From Alphaproteobacteria bacterium (lineage in GTDB: Bacteria > Pseudomonadota > Alphaproteobacteria > CACIAM-22H2), in contig JAEULA010000123.1 of assembly GCA_016793165.1 (NCBI GenBank), positions 1 to 34,398 on the forward strand: DNA of 34,398 nt, in the 5' to 3' direction. The translations under genes and the position numbers were made by a program. Positions within the stretch are counted from its first letter, which is position 1; each line of letters opens with the position of its first letter. Of this stretch, positions 16,103 through 24,364 are shown one piece after another. The notes beneath the pieces are model-generated. The model was not told where the DNA came from. It worked only from the letters and a program-made list of their open reading frames with translations, and did not search any database.

Positions 16103-17269
16103 TTAGGGGGACAAGGCCCGGGCGGCGGCGGTCGTCCAGTCCTGACGCTCCAGCGCCCCCGAGATCTGGGCGAGCGGCCCGGGATGGGCCACGGTGACGG
16201 CGAGCCGGCGGTCGTCCTGGCGGCGCGCGACGATGCGCTGGCCGGGCCGCATCTCGAACACGAGGGCGTCGAGCGTCGGGTCGTAGCGGCCGAGCTGCGG
16301 CAGATTGAACGCTTCGTCGCGGGCCTCGGCCCGGCTGCGGCCGCGCGCGAACAGGCCGCGGACCCGGTCCGCGGTGCCGCCCTCGACAACGAGCTGTACG
16401 TCGTCGCCGTTTTCGAGCGATCCGCGCCATGTCCCCAGGAACGGTCCGAGCACCGTGTTGTCGTTGGCGGCCGGACGGGCCGGCAGCGGCGCGGGCGCGA
16501 ACTCGAACGGCACCTCGGCGACCGGATTGCGATCGCAGCCGGCCGGGACGGGCGCGGCCGCGACGACGAAGCCGACGATGCACGACCCGAAGCGACGGGC
16601 GAAGGCGCGGGTGAGGCCGACGGCGTGGCCGCGCCAGCCCGGCGGGCGATCGACGATCAGATGGGTGACGCCGCGGCGCTGCAGCTGCGCGACGAGCGCG
16701 GGGCCGCGCTCGCCGGGATCGAAGTCGTCGTCAGCGAACAGGAAGACCATCACGCGCGTGCCCTCGATCGCCCGCGCGATCTCCAGGAGCTCGTCGCGAT
16801 TGCGGCGCGCGCGCTCCGGATCGACACTCACGCGGCCATGCGCCGCCGGCGCCATCGCGACCACCGCCTCGGCGAGCCCCGACACCGCGGCGGCGCTCGC
16901 CAGCGCGATCCAGCCGCCGGCGCTGTGGCCGGCGATCACGAGGCGGCCGTAGCCGCGGCCACGCAACTCGCGCGCCGCGGCGACGACGGCGCGGGTCGAG
17001 GCGCGGATCGTGTCGCCCTCCGGCCTGCGCTCGAGCCGGAACACGTCGAAGCCCTGCGTGCGCAGCAGCTCGACGAAGACGGCCGGCGCGGGATCGGCCT
17101 GCAGCGGCGCCTCGCCGCCGTGGTTCCACAGCACCGCGCCGGCGGCAGCGCGCGGGCCGAACGGTGCCGCGTCGACGACGAGACGCGCGTGGTCCTGCGC
17201 CGCGGCGGACAGGGCCACGCAGACGCAGAACGCGACGAGCAGCGATGCCAGTTGGCGACGCAGGCGCAC
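16103..17269 (-). CDS. Secreted alpha/beta-hydrolase-fold protein
   Basis: The 388-residue protein begins with a Sec-type signal peptide (MRLRRQLASLLVAFCVCVAL, cut likely after SAAA near residue 24), so it should act in the periplasm. The nucleophile elbow GHSAGG is at residues 114-119 with Ser116. An acid is plausible in LFADDDFDPGERG, and the His in GWRGHAVGLT near residue 217 is well placed as the third catalytic residue. The C-terminal 120 residues (from FLGTWRGSLENGDDVQLVVEGG) look like a separate small beta domain. The substrate is unknown. It is a lone gene between gapR and the DUF1244 gene. Confidence 0.8.
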   Translation of the reverse strand: MRLRRQLASLLVAFCVCVALSAAAQDHARLVVDAAPFGPRAAAGAVLWNHGGEAPLQADPAPAVFVELLRTQGFDVFRLERRPEGDTIRASTRAVVAAARELRGRGYGRLVIAGHSAGGWIALASAAAVSGLAEAVVAMAPAAHGRVSVDPERARRNRDELLEIARAIEGTRVMVFLFADDDFDPGERGPALVAQLQRRGVTHLIVDRPPGWRGHAVGLTRAFARRFGSCIVGFVVAAAPVPAGCDRNPVAEVPFEFAPAPLPARPAANDNTVLGPFLGTWRGSLENGDDVQLVVEGGTADRVRGLFARGRSRAEARDEAFNLPQLGRYDPTLDALVFEMRPGQRIVARRQDDRRLAVTVAHPGPLAQISGALERQDWTTAAARALSP

Positions 17270-17379
17270 GGCCGACCTCGAGCCCCACCATGGAGCGAGG
17301 CCCAGGCTGGCCGGTCTTGCCTTGCGCTTCGGTTAATCCGGCGCCGCGCGATGCGCCGGCGCCGGCCGGAGCAGGCGCG

Positions 17380-17682
17380 TCAATGCGGCCCGGGGCCGCC
17401 CTGCGCCTTGAACTTCGCGAGAGCCTCGGGCGATCCCTCGGTCTGGTAGCGACGCTTCCACTCGTCGTAAGGCATGCCGTAGATGGTCTCGCGGGACTCG
17501 TCCTTGGTCACCGCGACGCCTTTTGCGTCGGCCGCCTCCTTGAACCAGTTCGATAGGCAGTTCCGGCAGAACCCCGCGAGATTCATCAGGTCGAGATTCT
17601 GCACGTCCGTGCGCCGGCGCAGATGCTCGACCAGGCGGCGGAAGGCGGCGGCTTCGAGCTCGGTGCGGGTCTTGTCGTCCAT
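17380..17682 (-). CDS. DUF1244 family protein
   Basis: The 100-residue protein matches the small proteobacterial DUF1244 family of unknown function. The conserved core is LMNLAGFCRNCLSNWF, with two cysteines three apart, followed by KDESRETIYGMPYDEWKRRYQ, the family signature. The start ATG at 17680-17682 is preceded by TGGAG; an in-frame extension to 17850 has no family similarity. A minus-strand TATAGT at 17710-17715 may be its -10 box. It is divergent from the FAD oxidoreductase. Confidence 0.9.
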   Translation of the reverse strand: MDDKTRTELEAAAFRRLVEHLRRRTDVQNLDLMNLAGFCRNCLSNWFKEAADAKGVAVTKDESRETIYGMPYDEWKRRYQTEGSPEALAKFKAQGGPGPH

Positions 17683-17806
17683 GGCGGTCTCCAGCGGCAA
17701 CGGCCCGCGACTATAGGCCCCGCCGCCGCGACGGACCATCGTGCCTTCGCGCTGTCGCCTCGCCGCCGGCTGTGTACGATGACCGCAATCGCGCGGGGAC
17801 GTTCGC

Positions 17807-19156
17807 ATGGGCAGCCGAGGCACCGACATCTTCCACCCCTCCTTCAGCACCGAGCCCTACTGGTGGGAGGCCTGGAAGCCCCTCCCCGGCCGCGGCCATC
17901 GCGACCTGCCCTCGCGTGTCGACGTCGCGCTGATCGGCGGCGGTCTCGCCAGCCTCAATGCCGCGCTCGAACTCGCGCGCTCGGGAGCGAGCGTCTGCGT
18001 GCTCGAGGCGAGCGTCTTTGGCGTCGGCGCCAGCACGCGCAACGGCGGCGCGGTGAGCAGCAGCGTCAACATCGGCAAGGGACTCGGCGGCGTGAAAGGG
18101 CGCAGCGCCGCGGAGACGGCGGCGGAGAAGAAGGCGCTGCTCGTGGACGGCTCGCAGGCGCTCGGACTGCTCGAGACGATCATCGCCCGCGAAGGCATCG
18201 ACTGCGACTACGTGCCGTCGGGGCGCTTCACCGGCGCCTTCACGCGCAAGGACTACGCGTCGCTGGAGAAGCAGTGCGCGCTGCTCAACGAGCACACGGA
18301 CGCGAACGCGCACATGCTCCCGCGCGAGCGACAGCGCGAGGAGATGGCGAGCGACTTCTATTTCGGCGGTATCGTCGTCGAGCGCTCGGGCAAGCTCCAT
18401 CCCGCCAAGTACTACGGCGGCCTGCTCGCCGCGACCGAGCGCGCAGGCGCCGCGCTCGTGGCCGAGGCCCCCGTCACAGGGCTGGTGCGCGAAGCCGGCG
18501 GCTGGCGCGTCGTCACGCCGCGCGGCGAGGTCAGAGCGGAGAAGATCTTCGCGGGGACCAACGGCTATACCGGGCCGGCGACGCCGTCGCTGCGGCGCCG
18601 CGCGGTGCCCGTGGCGAGCCACATGATCGCCACCGAGGAGCTCGATCCGGACCTGGCGAAGAGCCTGATCCCCAAGGGCAGGACCCTCGGCGAGACCAAG
18701 CGCGTGCTCTGCTACTACCGCCTTTCGCCGGACGGGAAGCGCGTGCTGTTCGGCGGCCGGCCGCGCTTCACCCAGGTCGATGCGCGCACCAGCGCGCGGC
18801 TCCTGCACGCGCTGATGGTCCAGCGCTTCCCGCAGCTGAGCGGCGTGCGCGTCACCCACAACTGGATGGGCAACCTCGCCTTCTCGTTCGACCACCTCCC
18901 GCATATGGGCGAGATCGACGGCATCCACTACGCGATGTGCTGCAACGGCTCCGGCGTGGCGATGCTCGGCTGGCTCGGGCAGCAATCGGCCCGCAAGATG
19001 CTCGGCGGCAGCAACCGCGTGAACGCCTTCGACGGCCGCCCGTTCCCGACCGTGCCGCTCTACGCCGGCAACCCGTGGTTCCTGCCCCTGATCGGCGCCT
19101 GGTACCGGCACCTCGACAAGCGCGACCGCGCCGCCGCCGAGCGCGAGACCGCGTGA
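17807..19156 (+). CDS. FAD-dependent oxidoreductase (DAO / gamma-glutamylputrescine oxidase-like)
   Basis: The 449-residue flavoenzyme belongs to the D-amino acid oxidase/glycine oxidase family, closest in style to PuuB-type amine oxidases that open with a tryptophan-containing segment (STEPYWWEAWKP). The FAD-binding Rossmann motif DVALIGGGLASLNAALELAR starts near residue 43, with GASTRNGGAVSS after it. The C-terminal catalytic-domain signature is THNWMGNLAFSFDHLPHMG followed by CCNGSGVAMLGWLG. The start ATG follows GGGGACG. It likely oxidises a secondary or primary amine, but the substrate is not indicated. It converges on the amidohydrolase-like gene with 9 bp between stops. Confidence 0.88.
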   Translation: MGSRGTDIFHPSFSTEPYWWEAWKPLPGRGHRDLPSRVDVALIGGGLASLNAALELARSGASVCVLEASVFGVGASTRNGGAVSSSVNIGKGLGGVKGRSAAETAAEKKALLVDGSQALGLLETIIAREGIDCDYVPSGRFTGAFTRKDYASLEKQCALLNEHTDANAHMLPRERQREEMASDFYFGGIVVERSGKLHPAKYYGGLLAATERAGAALVAEAPVTGLVREAGGWRVVTPRGEVRAEKIFAGTNGYTGPATPSLRRRAVPVASHMIATEELDPDLAKSLIPKGRTLGETKRVLCYYRLSPDGKRVLFGGRPRFTQVDARTSARLLHALMVQRFPQLSGVRVTHNWMGNLAFSFDHLPHMGEIDGIHYAMCCNGSGVAMLGWLGQQSARKMLGGSNRVNAFDGRPFPTVPLYAGNPWFLPLIGAWYRHLDKRDRAAAERETA

Positions 19157-19165
19157 CGCCGCGCG

Positions 19166-20122
19166 TCAGCCGCCGCGACGGGCGGGGGGCAACGCCTTGT
19201 CGAGCACCGCGCTGAGAAAGGCGCTGAGCGGCATCACCGTTTCGCCGCCCGCAGCCAGCCAGGCCTGCACGAGGCGCGCCGGGATGCGCGTGTCCGCGGA
19301 CAGGCCGTAGGGAAACATCGGCGCGGCGATCTTGACCTCGTGGTCCCACGGATCGAACGGCAGCGTGAGCGGCCGCACGGGGCGCGCCGGCCGGTCGAAG
19401 ACGGCACGCTCGCCATTGCCGGAGAAGAAGGCTGCCCTCTGGGCGGGATCCGGCGCGAACTGATCGATCCATGCCGGCGTCAGCGCGAGCTTCTCGTCGC
19501 GCCAGATCGGCACCGGCGCCTCGCTGCCCCACATCAGGCGAGACCATCCGACGACGTCGATCAGCGCCTCGGCCCAGGTCTTGATCGCCGGAGCCGGGAA
19601 CATGCCTTGGCGCGACATGACGACGAGGAACCGCGGATGCGCGAATAGCGCCCGAACCGGGCCGGGCTGCCGCAGCACGTCGGGATCCGTCGGGCCGGCG
19701 AAATGCGCGCTGACGGCGACGGCACGCGGATAGCGCTCGAGGAAGGCGACGAGCATCGGCGCCGCCGCGGCGAGGCCGCGCGCACCGACCACCATCGGTA
19801 CCGCCTCTTCGCGGCCCAGCACATCGAGGATCCAGGGATGCGCCGCGATCTTCGCGTCACCGAGGCGGAAGCCGTCGAACCCGGCTTCGAGCTGGGCCAG
19901 CAACCCGGCCTCCATCTCGCGCCGATCGCGGCCGAGCACGAGACCATAGGCGCGAAATGCGGCGGGGTCCGCCAGCAAGGCGCGATGGCACTCGGCGATG
20001 TCCGGACACGAGTCGAATGGGCAGACCATCGCCCGCCGGATGCCCACGAGCTCCATGATCCGGCGGTAGTCCTCGACCGCCCAGAACCGCGGCAGTCCGA
20101 GATGCGCGTAGCCGTCGATCAT
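19166..20122 (-). CDS. Amidohydrolase-2-like TIM-barrel protein with degraded metal site
   Basis: The 318-residue product fits the amidohydrolase 2 family (COG2159), enzymes that hydrolyse or decarboxylate ring compounds. It opens MIDGYAHLGLPRF where the family has DxHxH, so only His7 of the pair remains. His140 (SAHFAG) matches the strand 5-6 histidine. MWGSEAPVPIW has Glu201 where the family usually has Asp (GSDxP). The metal site is therefore either altered or lost. The ATG at 20120-20122 follows GGAGAGGCGGG; an in-frame extension to 20317 is Arg-rich and unlikely to be real. It is divergent from the CUT1 transporter genes across a 169-bp gap, which suggests shared control. Confidence 0.8.
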   Translation of the reverse strand: MIDGYAHLGLPRFWAVEDYRRIMELVGIRRAMVCPFDSCPDIAECHRALLADPAAFRAYGLVLGRDRREMEAGLLAQLEAGFDGFRLGDAKIAAHPWILDVLGREEAVPMVVGARGLAAAAPMLVAFLERYPRAVAVSAHFAGPTDPDVLRQPGPVRALFAHPRFLVVMSRQGMFPAPAIKTWAEALIDVVGWSRLMWGSEAPVPIWRDEKLALTPAWIDQFAPDPAQRAAFFSGNGERAVFDRPARPVRPLTLPFDPWDHEVKIAAPMFPYGLSADTRIPARLVQAWLAAGGETVMPLSAFLSAVLDKALPPARRGG

Positions 20123-20187
20123 GATCCCGCCTCTCCGCCGGACTCGAGCGATCCGGATCCGAACTCGTGCCGACGGCCGTCGGCGAG

Positions 20188-20216
20188 TTGACACCGCGCG
20201 CCGCGACCGCCTGAAT
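20188..20216 (+). promoter_or_regulatory. Candidate promoter of the CUT1 transporter cluster
   Basis: TTGACA (20188-20193), a perfect -35 box, is followed after 17 nt by CTGAAT in the divergent gap between the amidohydrolase-like gene and the binding protein. Just downstream, at 20221-20237, CATTG and CAATG form a small inverted repeat around GATAAT, unusually AT-rich for this region and possibly a regulator site. Confidence 0.35.
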
Positions 20217-20291
20217 GGCACATTGATAATGGCAATGGCGGCTCGCGACCAAGGCCGTCGCGCAGCGGTCGAACCGTCCCGGAGGACGCCC

Positions 20292-21653
20292 ATGACGTCT
20301 TGCTTCGATGGCTCCATGATCGACCGCCCCGACGCCGGCCGCCGCCGCTTCGTTGCCGGCGCTCCGCTCGCGGCAATGATGCTCGCCGGCGCGGTGCGCG
20401 CGCAGACGCCTGCCGCCTATGCCGCGCCGCCGCGCGGCGCCGCCAATGCCAAGCGGATCGCGCTCCGGTTCGGCACGAGCTATGTCGGCGTGCAGCCGAT
20501 GACCAAGCCGGTGCGCGATATCCTGGACAAGTTCCAGGCCGACTACCCGAACGTCTCCATCGCCGTCGAGGCGACCGCCGGCAACGATCACCAGACCAAG
20601 ATCAAGCTCGACGCGAGCGCCGACCGGGTCCCGGACTTCTTCAACTACTGGCGCCTCGACCCTGGCTTCGGGCTCGACCAGATCGCGCGCGCCGGCCGTC
20701 TCGCCGATCTCACCGCATGGACCCGCGAGGACCCGCACTTCAAGGGCCTGTTCGACGACTCCTCGTGGCGCACCGCGACGCTCGACGGCAAGGTCTACGG
20801 CGTGCCGTTGCTGATGTTCTACGTGCAGTTCCTGGCCAACAAGGCCGTCTTCGATCGCGCGGGCGTCGCGCTGCCGACGGATTGGGCGAGCCTCAACACG
20901 GCGGTCAAGGCGCTCAAGTCCAAGGGCGAGCTGCCCTGGGCCATCAGCATCGGAAACGACAGCCAGGGCGGACGAATCTACAACTACGTCGTGAACCGCA
21001 CGGTCGGCAACGAACGCGCCATGCGCATGCATGGCGGTCTCGAGCCGATCAACGTCCCGGAGATGGTGCGGGCGATGGAGATGCTGCGCGATCTCGTCGT
21101 CGGCTATGCGCCGGACGATGCGATCGCCATCAAGAACGAGGTCGTTTACGCCAAGTACGTGAATGCCAATCGCGGCGGACTCATCCTCGACGGTTCCTGG
21201 GTGACGGCGCAGATCAAGCCCGAGATCCAGAAGGACCTGGTCGTCCTCGAGTTCCCGCTCATCCCCGGCGGCTTCCAGAAGGAGCCGAATGTCGAACGCG
21301 ACCTGACGACGCTCCTCTACATGAGCAGCAAGGCGATGGCCGACGCCGACAAGCGGCCCTATGTCGTCGAGATCGTCCGTCGACTGACCGCGCGGGACGC
21401 GGGGCGCGTCTATTCGGAAGAGGCAAAGGCGCCGATCCCGATGCTCGGCGTTCCGGTCGACGACGAGAAATACGGCCGCATTCCGCGCGAGGCGAACGCG
21501 ATCGCGCTGCGCAATCCGGCCAACAAGTGGATTCCCTCGGCGATGAAGCCCGACCAGCGCGCGAAATTCGAGCCGCTGCTCGGTGAATTTCTCGCCGGCA
21601 AGCACGAGCCCGCGCGCTTCGTCGAGCAGCTGGGCCGCATCTTCGGCGGCTGA
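20292..21653 (+). CDS. ABC transporter substrate-binding protein, CUT1 sugar type
   Basis: The 453-residue periplasmic protein belongs to the extracellular solute-binding family 1 (UgpB/MalE-like, COG1653). The N-terminus has a twin-arginine-like signal (GRRRFVAGAPLAAMMLAG) ending near AVRAQ. The mature part follows family order: FQADYPNVSIAVE, PDFFNYWRLDPG, LDGKVYGVPLLMFYVQFLANKAVFDRAG and GLILDGSWVTAQIK. The start ATG at 20292 has GGAGG 7 nt upstream; longer in-frame starts lack a signal peptide. It leads a five-gene same-strand run: two permeases, an aldo/keto reductase and an enamidase-like gene. The ligand is unknown; CUT1 systems carry di- and oligosaccharides, glycerol phosphates or polyols. 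Confidence 0.92.
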   Translation: MTSCFDGSMIDRPDAGRRRFVAGAPLAAMMLAGAVRAQTPAAYAAPPRGAANAKRIALRFGTSYVGVQPMTKPVRDILDKFQADYPNVSIAVEATAGNDHQTKIKLDASADRVPDFFNYWRLDPGFGLDQIARAGRLADLTAWTREDPHFKGLFDDSSWRTATLDGKVYGVPLLMFYVQFLANKAVFDRAGVALPTDWASLNTAVKALKSKGELPWAISIGNDSQGGRIYNYVVNRTVGNERAMRMHGGLEPINVPEMVRAMEMLRDLVVGYAPDDAIAIKNEVVYAKYVNANRGGLILDGSWVTAQIKPEIQKDLVVLEFPLIPGGFQKEPNVERDLTTLLYMSSKAMADADKRPYVVEIVRRLTARDAGRVYSEEAKAPIPMLGVPVDDEKYGRIPREANAIALRNPANKWIPSAMKPDQRAKFEPLLGEFLAGKHEPARFVEQLGRIFGG

Positions 21654-21683
21654 TCCGACGCGTCACGGCCTCCGGGTCCGTCC

Positions 21684-22556
21684 ATGGGGACACTGCGCTT
21701 TTCGCCGGCGGTGCTGCTGCTCATGGCGCCGGCCTTCGCGCTCTACGGGCTGTTCTTCATCCTGCCGTTCGTGCGCACCGTCTACTACAGCTTCTTCGAC
21801 TGGAACGGCTTCTCCGATCCGGCGTTCGTCGGACCCGCGAACTACGCGGAGCTGATCGGCGACGAGCTGTTCCTGCGCGGCGTCGCGCGGGCGGCGCTCT
21901 GGGCCGCACTGGCGGTCCTGCTCAAGGTCGGCAGCGCGCTCGTCCTTGCGGCCATGCTGCGCGTCCCGATCGCGGGCTCGCGGATCTTCACCACCGCGTT
22001 CTTCGTGCCCGTCGTCATCTCCTCGGCGGCGATCAGCCTGATGTTCACGCTGATCTACGATCTCGATGCCGGCCTCCTCAACGCGCTGCTCCGGGCCGTC
22101 GGCCTTGCGTCGTGGACGCGGAGCTGGCTGGGCGACGAGGCCACCGCCCTGCTCGCGGTGATCGCCGTGCCCGTCTGGCACACGATCGGCTACTTCCTGG
22201 TGATCCTGCTTGCCGCAATGCAGGGCGTGCCCAAGGAGCTCTACGAATCCGCGGCACTCGACGGCGCCGGACGCTGGATCGTCTTCTCGCGCATCACCGT
22301 GCCGATGATCTGGACGACGCTCCAGGTCTGCGTCGTCCTGGCGATCACCGCCGCGTTCAAGAGCTTCGACTACGTGTTCGTCATGACGCGCGGCGGGCCC
22401 GGCACGTCGACCCAGGTCCCGGCAACCTACATGTACGAGACGATCTTCATCGGCCTGAAGTTCGGATACGGCACCGCGATCGCCATCGCGATCTTCCTGA
22501 TCGGCCTTGTGTCGACGGTCGTCTTCCGCCGCCTCACGCGGCCGCGGAGCCTCTGA
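21684..22556 (+). CDS. ABC transporter permease, CUT1 (MalF/UgpA type)
   Basis: The 290-residue protein has six predicted membrane helices and starts like UgpA/MalF-type permeases (FALYGLFFILPFVRTVYYSFFDWNGF). The EAA loop that docks to the ATPase is ELYESAALDGAGRWIVFSRI around residues 185-205. GPGTSTQVPATYMYE near the end is a family hallmark. It starts 30 bp after the binding-protein stop and ends 1 bp before the next permease. Confidence 0.93.
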   Translation: MGTLRFSPAVLLLMAPAFALYGLFFILPFVRTVYYSFFDWNGFSDPAFVGPANYAELIGDELFLRGVARAALWAALAVLLKVGSALVLAAMLRVPIAGSRIFTTAFFVPVVISSAAISLMFTLIYDLDAGLLNALLRAVGLASWTRSWLGDEATALLAVIAVPVWHTIGYFLVILLAAMQGVPKELYESAALDGAGRWIVFSRITVPMIWTTLQVCVVLAITAAFKSFDYVFVMTRGGPGTSTQVPATYMYETIFIGLKFGYGTAIAIAIFLIGLVSTVVFRRLTRPRSL

Positions 22557-22557
22557 C

Positions 22558-23427
22558 GTGCCCGCGACGCGCGCCGACGGCGGCTTGCGGTTGCCGCTCC
22601 CCGGTGGCGCCATCGCCTCGACGGTCGTTCTCTACGTCGTGCTGGTCGGGCACACGCTCCTCACGCTGTTCCCTTTCGTCTGGGTCCTGGTCAACTCGTT
22701 CCGCGACAATGACGGGATCCTGACCTCGATCCGGCTGCTGCCCGAGCGCTTCGATACCGGCAACTACGAGCGCCTGCTGGCGTCCAGCAACATCCCGCTG
22801 TCGCTCTTCAACTCCGTCACGATCACCGCGGCCAGCCTTGCCCTGCTGCTCGCCGTCGGCGTGCCGCTGGCTTTCGCGCTCGCACGGTTCAGGTTCCGCG
22901 CCGCGGAGTGGATCTACATGTTCTTCGCGCTTGCCGTGCTGGTGCCGGCGGTCTCGGTGCTGCCGATGACGTTCAAGCTCTTCGTGGATCTCGGCCTGCT
23001 CGGCACGAAGTACGGGATCGCTTTCGTCTACGCCACGGAACAGCTGCCGATCACCGTGTTCCTGCTTGTCGCCTTCATGCGAGCGATCCCGCACGAGCTC
23101 GACGAGGCGGCGGTGATCGACGGCTGCGGCCCGCTCGACCTCTTGTGGCGCGTGATCCTGCCGCTCAGCCGAAACGGCATCGTGACCGTCCTCATCCTCG
23201 CCTTCGTGGCGATCTGGAACGACTACCTGATGGCGCTGATCCTGCTGCCCGACCAGGAGAACCGCACGCTGTCGGTGGTGCTGGCAAATGCCAAGGACGA
23301 ATACCGCGTCGACTACGGCATGATGTCGGCGGCGATCGTCTTCGCGATCACGCCGATGCTTCTCGCCTACGTCGTCCTCAAGGAGCGCATCGTCGCCGGA
23401 ATGGCGACAGGCGCCGTGAAAGGTTGA
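22558..23427 (+). CDS. ABC transporter permease, CUT1 (MalG/UgpE type)
   Basis: The 289-residue second permease has a first helix at residues 18-40 (STVVLYVVLVGHTLLTLFPF), the conserved NSFRDND and the EAA loop ELDEAAVIDGCGPLDLLWRV. AIWNDYLMALILLPDQENRTL is the standard MalG-type segment. The start is the GTG at 22558, one base after the first permease's stop, with GCGGAG at good spacing; an ATG at 22507 would place an out-of-character segment inside the upstream gene. No ATP-binding subunit follows, so the pair must use an ATPase encoded elsewhere. Confidence 0.93.
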   Translation: MPATRADGGLRLPLPGGAIASTVVLYVVLVGHTLLTLFPFVWVLVNSFRDNDGILTSIRLLPERFDTGNYERLLASSNIPLSLFNSVTITAASLALLLAVGVPLAFALARFRFRAAEWIYMFFALAVLVPAVSVLPMTFKLFVDLGLLGTKYGIAFVYATEQLPITVFLLVAFMRAIPHELDEAAVIDGCGPLDLLWRVILPLSRNGIVTVLILAFVAIWNDYLMALILLPDQENRTLSVVLANAKDEYRVDYGMMSAAIVFAITPMLLAYVVLKERIVAGMATGAVKG

Positions 23428-23434
23428 ACCGGCC

Positions 23435-24304
23435 GTGACGATGACATCGACCTTTCCGCGCCTCGGAACCACGGTCAGCCGTCTCGGCTTCGGCGGCGCC
23501 GCCATCGGCCTGACCAACTACCTGGGCGACTACGCCGCGGGATCGCCGGCGGCACGAGCCGCCGCGGTCGACGCGATCCGTGCCGCGCGGGCAGGCGGCC
23601 TCACCTATTTCGACACGGCTCCCGGCTACGGAAAAGGACTGTCCGAGGAGATTCTCGGCGAGGCGCTGGCCGGCGAGCGCGACATTATCGTCGCGACCAA
23701 GGTGCCGCAGGCCTCGCTCGCCGAGGTTCGCCGTTCGGCCGAGGCGAGCCTCGCCAGGCTCAAGCGGACGCGGCTCGACCTGCTGCAGATCCACGGGACG
23801 AGCCTGACGCTCGAGGCGATGACCGCGATCCGCGCGCCCGGCGGCACTCTCGACCAGCTCGTCCGACTGCGCGAGGAGGGGCTCGTCGCCGCGATCGGGT
23901 TCACATCCGAGGACAACAATGGCGCCGTGTATGAGCTCATCTCGAGCGGCGCATTCGACACGATGCAGATCGCCTACAACCTGCTGCTCCAGCATCCGTG
24001 CGAGCCGACGCGGCCGTTCGGCAGCCTGTTCGAAGCCAAGAAGCGCGGTCTCTTCACGATCGCGATGCGCGGCCTCACGTCCGGCATCTTCCAGCGATGG
24101 ATCCGACTCGCCAATCCGGCCGACCGCTTCGACTACAGCGCGGCCCTGATCCAGTTCGTGCTCTCGAACCCGCTGATCGATGTCGCCCTCGTCGGGATGC
24201 GCACGCCTGAAGAGGTCCGGGCCAATCTCGCCATCTGGGGCGACGAGGCCGGCCGCATCGACATCGAAGCGCTCTGGTCGCGATACCCGACGCCGGTCTC
24301 TTGA
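23435..24304 (+). CDS. Aldo/keto reductase
   Basis: This 289-residue NADPH-dependent oxidoreductase carries the aldo/keto reductase catalytic tetrad: Asp60 and Tyr65 (YFDTAPGYG), Lys89 (VATKVP) and His120 (LLQIHGTS). The barrel end has the cofactor-binding sequence ALVGMRTPEEVRANL. It begins 7 bp after the permease stop, at GTG 23435 or at ATG 23441; AAGG lies upstream. Its place in the transporter cluster suggests it reduces or oxidises the imported compound, in the manner of the L-fuco-/D-threo-aldose dehydrogenase group. The exact activity is not predictable. Confidence 0.9.
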   Translation: MTMTSTFPRLGTTVSRLGFGGAAIGLTNYLGDYAAGSPAARAAAVDAIRAARAGGLTYFDTAPGYGKGLSEEILGEALAGERDIIVATKVPQASLAEVRRSAEASLARLKRTRLDLLQIHGTSLTLEAMTAIRAPGGTLDQLVRLREEGLVAAIGFTSEDNNGAVYELISSGAFDTMQIAYNLLLQHPCEPTRPFGSLFEAKKRGLFTIAMRGLTSGIFQRWIRLANPADRFDYSAALIQFVLSNPLIDVALVGMRTPEEVRANLAIWGDEAGRIDIEALWSRYPTPVS

Positions 24305-24364
24305 TCGATACCCGCAATTCGAGGACTCTGCCGCGGAATCAACCTCAACGACGGGCGACGAAAC

